This document shows, piece by piece, positions 6,417 to 12,468 of a DNA stretch of 12,468 nucleotides. The position numbers and the translations under genes are program-made. How positions within the stretch are numbered: the stretch's first letter is position 1; the number at the start of each line of letters is the position of its first letter. The DNA is from Methanobacteriota archaeon. GTDB taxonomy: Archaea; Thermoplasmatota; Poseidoniia; Poseidoniales; Poseidoniaceae. Where the stretch lies: contig PBUZ01000073.1 in assembly GCA_002728035.1 (NCBI GenBank), positions 3,653 to 16,120 of the forward strand, read 5' to 3'. The notes below the pieces were generated by a model, which saw only the letters and a program-made list of their open reading frames with translations, had not been told where the DNA came from and ran no database searches.

Positions 6417-8177
6417 ATGCACTTGCTCAAGACCCAACTGCTCCCTCTCATTGAATCGGCCATGGAGGGGCTCGGGCTTGACCCAAGCCTTGCCGAAAAA
6501 ATGCTCCAGCCTGCACGTGAACCGGACCAGGGTGACCTCTCACTCCCCTGTTTTCCCTTTGCGAAAACGCTTGGGATAGCGCCTGCGGCGATTGCGGAGA
6601 ACATCAAAGAGGCCGTGCCCAACCATCCCAGCATCGGCGAGGTCACTGCTGTCAACGGCTACCTCAACATCCTTGCAGAACCATCCTGGCTTGCAGAGCA
6701 ATTGTTGGGAGGCGCCTTGGAAGACGGTGCGGGGTCTGCCAAACGAAGTGTGTTGATCGAACACACCTCAGCGAATCCAAACGGACCGTTCCATGTCGGC
6801 AGAGCCCGAAACGCCATTCTTGGAGACACACTCGTCCGTCTGCACCGTCTGTGGGGCAACGACGTCACCGCAGAGTATTATGTCGATGATATGGGGAAGC
6901 AAGTCGCCGTATTGGCCTGGGCTCTTGAACACCTTTCGGGCGATGAAGTGGAGCGCCTCCTTGCTGGCCGTGAACCTGTGAATCCATTGTGGGCAGGGAA
7001 AGCAGACCACGAGCGGGTACGCTGGTACCAAGCCGCTCAACTCCTGAGAAAGAACAGCGAGGATGCGGCGAACATCGAAGCAGCGATCACGAAATTGGTT
7101 CATGCAAGTGAGCATGGGGACACATCGGTCCTTACCGCCTTCGAAGAAGCCTACCAACCCGTTCTTGATGGCATGTTGGAAACACTCGGCCGGCTTGGCA
7201 TTCACTTTGATCGGTTCACCAAAGAATCGCTGTTCGTTACCAACGGTGATGTCGGCCGACTCATGGAATCGTTAGGAAACCTCGAGATCAACGGGTCAGC
7301 CGACAATGGTGCACAATACCTCGACCTCGGCGCCCGTGGGCTGAAAGGGAAAACGGAGTTCTTCTATCGCAGAGGCGATGGCTCATCGCTCTACGCAACA
7401 CGCGACATCGCCTACCACATCTGGAAATGGCAACAATCCAACGAGTTGATCAATGTCCTTGGAGAAGACCACAAACTGCAAGCGCAACAAGTTGGCTTGA
7501 CCCTTGAAGAATTGGGGCACAAGCGCCCGGAAGTGATGTTCTATTCCTTCATCAAGCTCCCAGAAGGAAAAATGTCGACGCGACGCGGCAACGTCGTGTT
7601 CATGGACGATTTACTCGAGGAAGCCAAAGCACAAGCAGCAGCAGTCGTCACTGAATTGCGCCCAGAATACGACCAAGAAACCATCGCCAACATTGCTGAG
7701 GCCGTTGGCAGGTCCGCCGTACGCTTCAACATCATCAACGTCAGCCCAGAGAAAGGATTCACCTTCCGTTGGCAGGACGCCCTTAACTTCGAATCCGGTT
7801 CTGCACCGTTCATCATGTACAGCCATACAAGGGCCTGTTCAATCCGAAAGAACGTCCAGGAAGTGGATTCATCTCTCCTCAATGGTAGCGTGGACACCTC
7901 GTCCATCGGCGACATCCCCGAGGGCATGGTGGCCCTTCTGCGCACACTTGCTGTCCACAACGACCGACTGGAAAAAGTGGTTCGAGAACATCGCCCGCAT
8001 CTTTTCGCAGAATACTTGCTTCACTTAGCCAACGCCTACAACAGTTTCTACCGAGATTGTCACATCATCGAAAACGGAAGCGTGAACCAACTTTACTTCG
8101 CCCTCTCGGAGCTGGCACGAAACGTGCTCAAGAACGGCATGGAAGGTCTTGGCATCGTCCCGCTTGAAACGATGTGA
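6417..8177 (+). CDS. argS: Arginyl-tRNA synthetase
   Basis: 586 residues; class I synthetase charging tRNA-Arg. The N-terminal additional domain (about 1-85) has the DQGDLSLPCFPFAK pattern. The catalytic domain starts near 110 with EHTSANPNGPFHVGRARN; HVGR at 126-129 stands for HIGH, a form I recall as usual in archaeal ArgRS (not checked here). YYVDDMGKQVA follows, and the second signature is KMSTRRGN at 385-392. From about 460 comes the all-helical DALR anticodon-binding domain (SHTRACSIRKN ... YNSFYRDC), ending GLGIVPLETM. Length and motif order are complete. GAGGTGA at 6406-6412, overlapping the aRF1 stop, fixes ATG 6417. Its TGA abuts the opposing NOG1 stop with no base between, forming TGATCA. 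Confidence 0.97.
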   Translation: MHLLKTQLLPLIESAMEGLGLDPSLAEKMLQPAREPDQGDLSLPCFPFAKTLGIAPAAIAENIKEAVPNHPSIGEVTAVNGYLNILAEPSWLAEQLLGGALEDGAGSAKRSVLIEHTSANPNGPFHVGRARNAILGDTLVRLHRLWGNDVTAEYYVDDMGKQVAVLAWALEHLSGDEVERLLAGREPVNPLWAGKADHERVRWYQAAQLLRKNSEDAANIEAAITKLVHASEHGDTSVLTAFEEAYQPVLDGMLETLGRLGIHFDRFTKESLFVTNGDVGRLMESLGNLEINGSADNGAQYLDLGARGLKGKTEFFYRRGDGSSLYATRDIAYHIWKWQQSNELINVLGEDHKLQAQQVGLTLEELGHKRPEVMFYSFIKLPEGKMSTRRGNVVFMDDLLEEAKAQAAAVVTELRPEYDQETIANIAEAVGRSAVRFNIINVSPEKGFTFRWQDALNFESGSAPFIMYSHTRACSIRKNVQEVDSSLLNGSVDTSSIGDIPEGMVALLRTLAVHNDRLEKVVREHRPHLFAEYLLHLANAYNSFYRDCHIIENGSVNQLYFALSELARNVLKNGMEGLGIVPLETM

Positions 8178-9293
8178 TCACTGGTCTTGACGGTACCAGC
8201 CTTCCGGCAACTCCATTGGATTGTTGGGCCGAGCAGCCTTTACTTTCCGGACGATTTCAAGTCGCATGGCATCCAAGCCCACGTTTTCGGTAGCAGAAAG
8301 ACACACTCGCCCTTTGGGGTCAAACAACAACGGGAGTTCTGGCTCACCTTGGGCGCCCTCCTCCCGCCATTCCGTTTCGGCGTTCAAGACCTTCTCCCAC
8401 ATCGCAGGTGGTGGGTCGAGAAGGTCGGCTTTGGAAGTCACGATCATCAATTCGGTATCAGGGAGCAAATTCTTGACCTCTTCAAGCAGGTGCATTTGCT
8501 CCTCGTAAGGCGTGCCACATGATTCGGACTCGTCGACGAGGAACAGCACCAGTGAACCGATATGCTCCAGCGCAGCGATGGCTTGCATCTCAATGTGGTT
8601 TCGCTCCTCCATCGGGCGGTCCAGCAACCCTGGCGTATCCACCATTTGGTACTGCAGGCGGCGATGCGTGAAATGGCCGACGTGGATTTGTTTCGTGGTG
8701 AAGGGGTAGTGGTTCACCTCCATCTTTCCTGTACTCAAGGCGGAGATAAATGCGGATTTTCCGACATTTGGTGCACCGCATACGACGATGCACGGCAGGA
8801 TAGGGTCGATTTTTGGCAAGCGCTTCAAAATCTCCCTTGCTTCGCTCAACCACGTCAACGAGGGGCCAACCTGCCTCATGATGGACGAGATTCGACCGTA
8901 TGCCTCACGCCTTGCTTCATGCATCAAATCCGTACGACCGGTGCGGATGATTTTCTTTGCATTCTGCGAGGCGATTCGTTGCACTTGACCCGCAGCCCAT
9001 TGCAAGGTTGCAAGGTTCTTGCGATATTCATCACAACCAACACATGCGTCGATCATGGCCACATCAAAAAGCGGAGATTGGTCAAGCGAAGGCCAAGCAG
9101 CGACCAGTTCCAAGAATTCCGTGGCGATGATGTCCGAAGCGGTTTGCACCATGCGGGTCATTTGCTTCCGTACTCGAAAAATTCGGTCGGGGTCATCGAC
9201 TCGGTCGGCTGCTTTCTTGGCACGGGAGAAGGCTTTGTCGAGGATTTCATCCTCCAACAAGACCGTTCCAAGGGTGCGCCAGGAGACCTTCAT
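8178..9293 (-). CDS. NOG1-family GTPase, ribosome assembly
   Basis: 371 residues. The N-terminal half (1-160) is a helical domain as in NOG1 (Nucleolar GTP-binding protein 1), and the G domain follows: G1 GAPNVGKS at 173-180, switch region HYPFTTKQIHVGH (195-207), G3 DTPGLLDRP at 219-227 then MEERNHIEMQAI, G4 as TSKAD at 286-290 (N of NKxD replaced by T-S), and G5 SAT at 333-335. The YPFTT and DTPGLLDRP..ERN..E blocks are diagnostic of the NOG1/OBG-like group. In eukaryotes NOG1 acts in 60S subunit assembly; an equivalent role in the archaeal large subunit is inferred. The start is firm because an in-frame TGA stands two codons before ATG 9293. No ribosome site or TATA box is clear. It is divergent from the Sm-like gene. 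Confidence 0.9.
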   Translation of the reverse strand: MKVSWRTLGTVLLEDEILDKAFSRAKKAADRVDDPDRIFRVRKQMTRMVQTASDIIATEFLELVAAWPSLDQSPLFDVAMIDACVGCDEYRKNLATLQWAAGQVQRIASQNAKKIIRTGRTDLMHEARREAYGRISSIMRQVGPSLTWLSEAREILKRLPKIDPILPCIVVCGAPNVGKSAFISALSTGKMEVNHYPFTTKQIHVGHFTHRRLQYQMVDTPGLLDRPMEERNHIEMQAIAALEHIGSLVLFLVDESESCGTPYEEQMHLLEEVKNLLPDTELMIVTSKADLLDPPPAMWEKVLNAETEWREEGAQGEPELPLLFDPKGRVCLSATENVGLDAMRLEIVRKVKAARPNNPMELPEGWYRQDQ

Positions 9294-9310
9294 CGTGCAT
9301 CAGCCGTTTT

Positions 9311-9389
9311 GTGGGCGGTGCCCCCACTTCAAGAAGTCATCCGTTTGGAAGCGGGGTGCAACCCCGAAGGCGAGGTTCAAGTACGCTCG
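9311..9389 (+). other. Cluster of small inverted repeats in the NOG1/Sm-like divergent gap
   Basis: Four stems follow one another in the 112-nt gap: GTGGG/CCCAC (9311-9315 with 9323-9327), ACTTC-AA-GAAGT (9326-9337), CGGGG-TGCAA-CCCCG (9352-9366), and CGAG/CTCG (9371-9374 with 9386-9389). They could fold the leader of the plus-strand gene, form a small RNA, or be protein-binding DNA sites. The third is perfect with a 5-nt loop. The short stems give limited support on their own, and a GC-rich sequence produces some by chance. Confidence 0.35.
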
Positions 9390-9405
9390 TCGTCTCAGGT
9401 GAAAC

Positions 9406-9849
9406 ATGGCGAAGAAGAAGCAAAGCGTGGACCTACCAAATTGGGCCAAATCAATGTGGGAAGACATGGGTTCGCCAGAACTTGAGGGACTTGTGCCCGT
9501 TCACTCTGGTGACCTCCTTGAACGACGAGAAGGTCTTCGTCGCGACGACTTCGTTGAGGTTCACCTGAATGTTCAGGCGTTCGCCGACCCCAAGGATGCT
9601 TTTGTTCGGGGACGCTTGCTCTCGAGTGGAAAGAACAGCCTTGAAATCCTCACCGAAGAAGGGGAATCGCAGTTCATCGCACGTGATGTCATCGTCAAAA
9701 TGGTGCTCGTCGCCCACACTCGGCCGGCATACATCGATGATAAGGAACTGCTCGCTTTCGAACGCGAGGACATGAAACGACGCTCAAAACTCCACGAAAA
9801 GGTGGAGAAAGAGACCAAGGGCAACGACGACTCACACCTTTGGGGTTGA
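9406..9849 (+). CDS. Hypothetical protein with possible Sm/Lsm-like barrel, 147 aa
   Basis: Unrecognised by name. Residues 1-45 are a basic then Trp/Pro-containing leader segment (PNWAKSMWEDMG). Residues about 44-108 read like a small beta barrel: RRDDFVEVHLNVQ, then FVRGRLLSSGKNSLEILTEEG, then QFIARDVIVKMVLVAHTRP. The order long strand, G-R-L turn, SLEI, EG hairpin, and I-x-R-x-x-I-V resembles an Sm/Lsm (RNA-binding) fold. Residues 110-140 are a highly charged helix. This fold call is by eye only. AGGTGA at 9397-9402, 3 nt before ATG 9406, supports the start. It heads a group with the dehydratase and ferredoxin genes (4 nt gap to the next). Confidence 0.75.
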   Translation: MAKKKQSVDLPNWAKSMWEDMGSPELEGLVPVHSGDLLERREGLRRDDFVEVHLNVQAFADPKDAFVRGRLLSSGKNSLEILTEEGESQFIARDVIVKMVLVAHTRPAYIDDKELLAFEREDMKRRSKLHEKVEKETKGNDDSHLWG

Positions 9850-9853
9850 AGGC

Positions 9854-10105
9854 ATGTTGCTCCCAAACGGGTGGAGCGAAGTTGAAGGGCGCCTCATGCG
9901 AGAGTGGGCCTTTCCTGATTTCCTTCAAGCAAAGGCCTTCGTCGATGCTGTAAGCGAATTGTGCGAGGTTCAGCAACACCATGCGGAGTTTCATTTTGGT
10001 TGGGGGTATGCGATCATTGAATCCTATACGCACGATCGACAGTGCATCACCCAGTTGGACATCGACCTCGCAACAGCCATCAACCAACTTGAGGTGGATG
10101 CATGA
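9854..10105 (+). CDS. Pterin-4a-carbinolamine dehydratase family protein
   Basis: 83 residues, slightly shorter than most members (90-105). The family dehydrates 4a-hydroxytetrahydropterin, recycling the pterin cofactor of aromatic amino acid hydroxylases; archaeal and bacterial copies have also been linked to molybdopterin metabolism. The family motif is present: E38-x3-H42-H43, W50, H60 and D69 with the expected spacings (SELCEVQQHHAE ... YTHDRQCITQLD). The residue after HH is Ala instead of the usual Pro. The N-terminal REWAFPDFLQAKAFV helix also matches. It starts at ATG 9854, 4 nt after the previous TGA, and its own TGA overlaps the ferredoxin ATG (ATGA), so both are translated together. 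No hydroxylase gene is in view, so the physiological pterin is unclear. Confidence 0.85.
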   Translation: MLLPNGWSEVEGRLMREWAFPDFLQAKAFVDAVSELCEVQQHHAEFHFGWGYAIIESYTHDRQCITQLDIDLATAINQLEVDA

Positions 10106-10440
10106 CAAAGGACCCAAAGGGCAGAAAACAGCCTGGTTTTCAGCGTCACGCATTTGTTTGCGGCCACGAGCGCCCGGAGGGGGCAGCAAGGCCCTCGTGT
10201 ACGCCCAAGGGCAGCATGGAATTGATGCGTTCGTTGAAGCATGCAGTCCGCGAACGAAACATCGAAGGTGTTCGAGTCCAAAAATCAGGGTGCCTTGACT
10301 ATTGTGAGTATGGACCTACATGCGTCGTGTATCCCGAGGGTACATGGTATTCGCTGACCGACGAGCGCACGCTCGAAGCCGTTCTTGAGCACCTGGCCAG
10401 TGGAACCATTGACCCTTCTTGCACGCTCAAGATGGACTGA
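10102..10440 (+). CDS. Thioredoxin-like [2Fe-2S] ferredoxin
   Basis: 112 residues. It has the four-cysteine layout of thioredoxin-fold 2Fe-2S ferredoxins (as in the NuoE-type and Aquifex Fd4 group): C20-x12-C33-x30-C64-x3-C68 in HAFVCGHERP, PSCTPKG and SGCLDYC. The core continues GPTCVVYPEGTWYS and a C-terminal helix (TDERTLEAVLEHL). C74 and C107 are extra. Residues 1-15 are a basic tail. The protein is probably a soluble electron carrier. It overlaps the dehydratase gene by four bases and ends in TGA directly against the aIF2-beta stop (TGATCA). Partner enzymes are not visible. Confidence 0.88.
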   Translation: MTKDPKGRKQPGFQRHAFVCGHERPEGAARPSCTPKGSMELMRSLKHAVRERNIEGVRVQKSGCLDYCEYGPTCVVYPEGTWYSLTDERTLEAVLEHLASGTIDPSCTLKMD

Positions 10441-10851
10441 TCACAGTTTGACTGGGCGAGTTGCACCGCATGCTTGGCACTTCAGCAAGGTCGTACGATC
10501 TTCCTTGATGAAATGCGTATCAGGGGCAGAGCACTGACTGCATTTGATGTAGGTGTTGACATAATTGGCGATGGTCCCTTTGATTCGCTTTGGGGGAATC
10601 CGTCCCTTGAAACGTGCACGTGGCCCATCCCTTGAACCAGACGTACCCAATTCATTGAGAATGTACTGGTAGACATGGTTGTCGTCTCTGTCCATCATGG
10701 AGACCACTTCGTTGAAGTTTCGAAAAATGGTGTTTGAACCTTCGATCATGATTTGTGGTGCTGGTAATCGCCATCGTGAACGGGAAGAAATCTCCTCAGG
10801 AATGTTCTCCCGTGCTCGGTCAAGCAACGACTCGTAATCGAAGTCCGCCAT
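10441..10851 (-). CDS. Translation initiation factor aIF2, beta subunit
   Basis: 136 residues, the standard length of archaeal IF2-beta. With alpha and gamma subunits it delivers initiator Met-tRNA to the small ribosomal subunit. An N-terminal helix (DYESLLDRARENIPE) is the part that docks on aIF2-gamma. The central alpha-beta domain follows (TIFRNFNEVVSMMDRD ... HVYQYILNELGTSGS, then FKGRIPPKRIKGTIANYV), then the C-terminal zinc ribbon with C104, C107, C125 and C128 (KCSQCSAPDT ... LKCQACGATRPV). The frame is open upstream to 11112, but the protein family begins at MADFDYE, so ATG 10851 is used. An ATG at 10872 is a weaker alternative. It is divergent from the HTH-PRTase gene and convergent with the ferredoxin gene, with no gap. 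Confidence 0.95.
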   Translation of the reverse strand: MADFDYESLLDRARENIPEEISSRSRWRLPAPQIMIEGSNTIFRNFNEVVSMMDRDDNHVYQYILNELGTSGSRDGPRARFKGRIPPKRIKGTIANYVNTYIKCSQCSAPDTHFIKEDRTTLLKCQACGATRPVKL

Positions 10852-10916
10852 GAACCTTGGCCGTCCCTCCATCCCTTCAAGACTTTCGCCCGAGCACGGG
10901 GCGGCAGGAAAGCATT

Positions 10917-10930
10917 GATGTGCATGCATC
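10917..10930 (+). promoter_or_regulatory. Candidate operator in the aIF2-beta / HTH-PRTase divergent gap
   Basis: GATG-TGCATG-CATC (10917-10930) contains the perfect 8-bp palindrome TGCATGCA (10921-10928), about 13-26 nt before ATG 10943. The neighbouring product is an HTH protein, so an autoregulatory site is possible. The position would overlap the core promoter. No second copy is seen in the window, and short palindromes occur by chance. Confidence 0.25.
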
Positions 10931-10942
10931 CATAGGCACAAG

Positions 10943-11536
10943 ATGAGCACCATGGTCTTGAGCATTGAAGAACTGAAGGTTCTGGCTTCCAACCTTCGCA
11001 AAGAAGGCTTGAACACACAACAAATCGCCGATGAATTGTCGCTGTCGCAGGACACCATCACCTGGCTCTTGAGCGATACTGGAGACGATGACCGACCCAC
11101 GGATGTCCGCATCGGTTGGAGAACACTTGGCGTCCGCCCTCACCGTTTGGCTGCCGTAGGCTCCATTATGGCAGATGTCGCTGACGAGGAGATCGGCTAC
11201 GACTCAATCGATACCGTTGTGGGCATTTCAATCAATGGAATCACCTTCGCCTATGAAGTTGCGAGGGTCCTTGAATCGGACATGACGGTGTTTCGAACCA
11301 CCGATGAGGGTTCTGGAAGCGGTTCACTCTCGAACAAATACGGCCAAGTCGCTGGCAAACGAGTGGTGATCATCGACGATGTGTTGTCCTCGGGCGTGAC
11401 GATGTCCAAGACCATCCATTCCATTCGTGAAGCGGGCGGCGAGGTCGTCCTCGCCATCGTGCTCGTGAACAAAACAACGCGGAACGAAATCGAGGATGTT
11501 CCCCTCAGGGGCCTGATACGAGCAGTCGCTGTTTGA
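10943..11536 (+). CDS. HTH-containing orotate phosphoribosyltransferase-like protein (GfcR/PyrE-like)
   Basis: 197 residues. An N-terminal winged-helix or HTH motif (about 11-42, with the QQIADELSLSQDTITWLL helix-turn-helix) is fused to a phosphoribosyltransferase domain. The PRPP-binding signature is VVIIDDVLSSGVTM at 141-154, with a flexible-loop region before it (SGSLSNKYGQ). Proteins with this fusion are annotated as orotate PRTase-like; in haloarchaea one of them (GfcR) is a transcriptional regulator of sugar catabolism. Whether this copy is catalytic, regulatory or both cannot be told from sequence. ATG 10943 or ATG 10952 could be the start. Its TGA overlaps the lysS ribosome site (TGAGGTG), so the two genes are linked. 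Confidence 0.85.
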   Translation: MSTMVLSIEELKVLASNLRKEGLNTQQIADELSLSQDTITWLLSDTGDDDRPTDVRIGWRTLGVRPHRLAAVGSIMADVADEEIGYDSIDTVVGISINGITFAYEVARVLESDMTVFRTTDEGSGSGSLSNKYGQVAGKRVVIIDDVLSSGVTMSKTIHSIREAGGEVVLAIVLVNKTTRNEIEDVPLRGLIRAVAV

Positions 11537-11545
11537 GGTGGGAAC

Positions 11546-12468
11546 ATGCACTGGAGTGACGTGATGGCGCAGCGTCTCGCTGAACGTGGGTCACATCACA
11601 TCGTCGCCACAGGCATCACGCCGAGCGGAGAGTTTCACATCGGCCATCTCCGAGAAATCCTGACGGGAGACATGATCGTTCGAGCCGCAAAAAAGGCAGG
11701 TCTTGAGGCAGAATTGGTCTTTGTCGTGGACAACGCTGACCCGTTGCGGAAAGTGTACCCGTTTCTCGATGAAGAATATGCATCCTTCATTGGCCACCAA
11801 TTGGGTTCAATTCCTGCTCCCGACAACGATGGAAAACCCGACTGGGAACGCTTTGAACGAGAAGGATGGAGCTATGGCGACCATTTTCTTGCGCCGTTTC
11901 TTGAGGCGCTCAAGGAAATTGGTGTTGTGCCTCGCCTCCTGCCGAATCTCGAGGCTTACCAAACTGGGAAATTTGCCCCTGCTGCAAAAATGGCATGCGA
12001 CCAACCTGAGGTGATTCGCGAGATCATCGAACGCGTTTCAAGCCGTGAACTCCCAGAGGACTGGTTTCCTTGGCAACCAATTCACACCAACGGCTCACTC
12101 GACGGATTGACGGTGACAGGTTACGAATATCCATTCGTCCATTGGGTTGACAGCAACGGTGACGCAGGTTCATCCGATATCACCAAAGGCGAAGGAAAAC
12201 TCCCATGGCGCCTTGATTGGCCGGCCAAATGGGGCTTCAACAACATCACGTGTGAACCGTTCGGAAAGGACCACGGCGCAGCAGGTGGCTCGTACGATAC
12301 AGGGAAGGAAATCGCACGCTTTTTTGGCCACGAACCCCCTGTCCCACTCACCTATGAGTGGATCAGTCTCCGCGGCCAGGGCGCCATGTCCTCTTCCACA
12401 GGAAACACCGTTGGCCCGATTGAAGCATTACGATTGGTGCCGCCTGAAATTCTTCGCTTTTTGATTGC
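11546..12468 (+). CDS. lysS: Lysyl-tRNA synthetase, class I, 3' end beyond window
   Basis: 307 complete codons are visible; the C-terminal anticodon-binding part is cut off by the right edge. Class I LysRS, the form typical of euryarchaea, charges tRNA-Lys. Residues 22-43 hold the first signature, TGITPSGEFHIGHLREILTG with HIGH at 31-34. VVDNADPLRKVYPFL is the next conserved block, HWVDSNGDAGSSDITKGEGK lies in the catalytic core, and the second signature reads GAMSSSTGNT with M at 281. The usual Lys before MS is Ala here. GAGGTGG at 11535-11541 and ATG 11546 set the start; the ribosome site overlaps the preceding TGA. Confidence 0.95.
   Translation, partial: MHWSDVMAQRLAERGSHHIVATGITPSGEFHIGHLREILTGDMIVRAAKKAGLEAELVFVVDNADPLRKVYPFLDEEYASFIGHQLGSIPAPDNDGKPDWERFEREGWSYGDHFLAPFLEALKEIGVVPRLLPNLEAYQTGKFAPAAKMACDQPEVIREIIERVSSRELPEDWFPWQPIHTNGSLDGLTVTGYEYPFVHWVDSNGDAGSSDITKGEGKLPWRLDWPAKWGFNNITCEPFGKDHGAAGGSYDTGKEIARFFGHEPPVPLTYEWISLRGQGAMSSSTGNTVGPIEALRLVPPEILRFLI

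Noticed and set aside
2945-9308. GCATCAGCCGT shared at about 2946-2956 and 9298-9308
   Set aside because: An 11-bp single match in 12 kb with unrelated surroundings is weak evidence for a functional repeat.
9294-9345. Minus-strand C/D-box small RNA (GGATGA and CTGA)
   Set aside because: The C box is a poor match and no internal C'/D' boxes or guide could be defended; short boxes like these arise by chance.
9352-9390. tRNA-like fragment with GGTTCAAGT resembling a T loop
   Set aside because: The flanking arms do not pair as a T stem and no anticodon, D arm or acceptor stem can be built around it.
8562-9485. 307-codon plus-strand open frame opposite NOG1
   Set aside because: It lies almost wholly antisense to a gene with intact GTPase motifs, has no recognisable domain, and runs into the start of the Sm-like gene in another frame.
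10852-11112. Longer N-terminus for aIF2-beta (start 11112)
   Set aside because: It would run antisense through the HTH coding region; the family starts at MADFDYE.
1-12468. CRISPR arrays, insertion sequences, integrase or prophage genes
   Set aside because: No spaced direct repeats, terminal inverted repeats or transposase/integrase motifs were found on either strand.

Overview
The window looks like a piece of chromosome from a mesophilic, probably marine planktonic euryarchaeote. My best guess is Thermoplasmatota / Marine Group II (Poseidoniia). The archaeal call is firm: aRF1 (NIKS and GGQ motifs plus a zinc ribbon), aIF2-beta, a class I lysyl-tRNA synthetase, an archaeal-type UMP kinase, NOG1, and an HTH-phosphoribosyltransferase of the GfcR/PyrE-like family. 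The lineage is inferred from overall gene style, moderate GC, TATA elements at leaderless spacing and GAGGTGA ribosome sites; a marker tree would settle it. I see no mobile elements, CRISPR arrays, tRNA or rRNA genes.

Layout. (1) 1-2564, minus strand: a tightly packed operon read right to left. It runs sugar-nucleotide epimerase, membrane-anchored thioredoxin/DsbA-like protein, VKOR-like membrane oxidoreductase, then a membrane-anchored extracytoplasmic His-rich protein cut by the left edge. The last three look like a disulfide-forming or redox module outside the membrane. (2) 2691-4025, plus strand: an unrecognised 82-aa gene, a possible coupled 26-codon ORF, then a family 2 glycosyltransferase with its own TATA box and a probable leaderless GTG start. 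(3) 4028-5023, minus strand: UMP kinase followed by a zinc-ribbon single-pass membrane protein (DUF2116-like). (4) 5148-8177, plus strand: aRF1 and arginyl-tRNA synthetase. (5) 8178-9293, minus strand: NOG1-like GTPase. (6) 9406-10440, plus strand: a possible Sm-fold protein, a pterin-4a-carbinolamine dehydratase and a thioredoxin-like [2Fe-2S] ferredoxin. (7) 10441-10851, minus strand: aIF2-beta. (8) 10943-12468, plus strand: HTH-PRTase regulator and class I LysRS, cut by the right edge.

From about 4 kb onward the theme is translation (termination, initiation, tRNA charging, ribosome assembly), with pyrimidine metabolism interspersed. Packing is extreme. All three convergent pairs have 0-2 nt between stop codons. 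Several operon partners overlap by ATGA, or use a TGAGGTG string that is both stop codon and ribosome site. TGA ends 14 of the 15 complete genes. Most of this is ordinary housekeeping sequence. The parts most worth a second look are the His-rich/VKOR/thioredoxin operon, the dehydratase-ferredoxin pair, the small unrecognised genes, and the structured leaders before aRF1 and the Sm-like gene.
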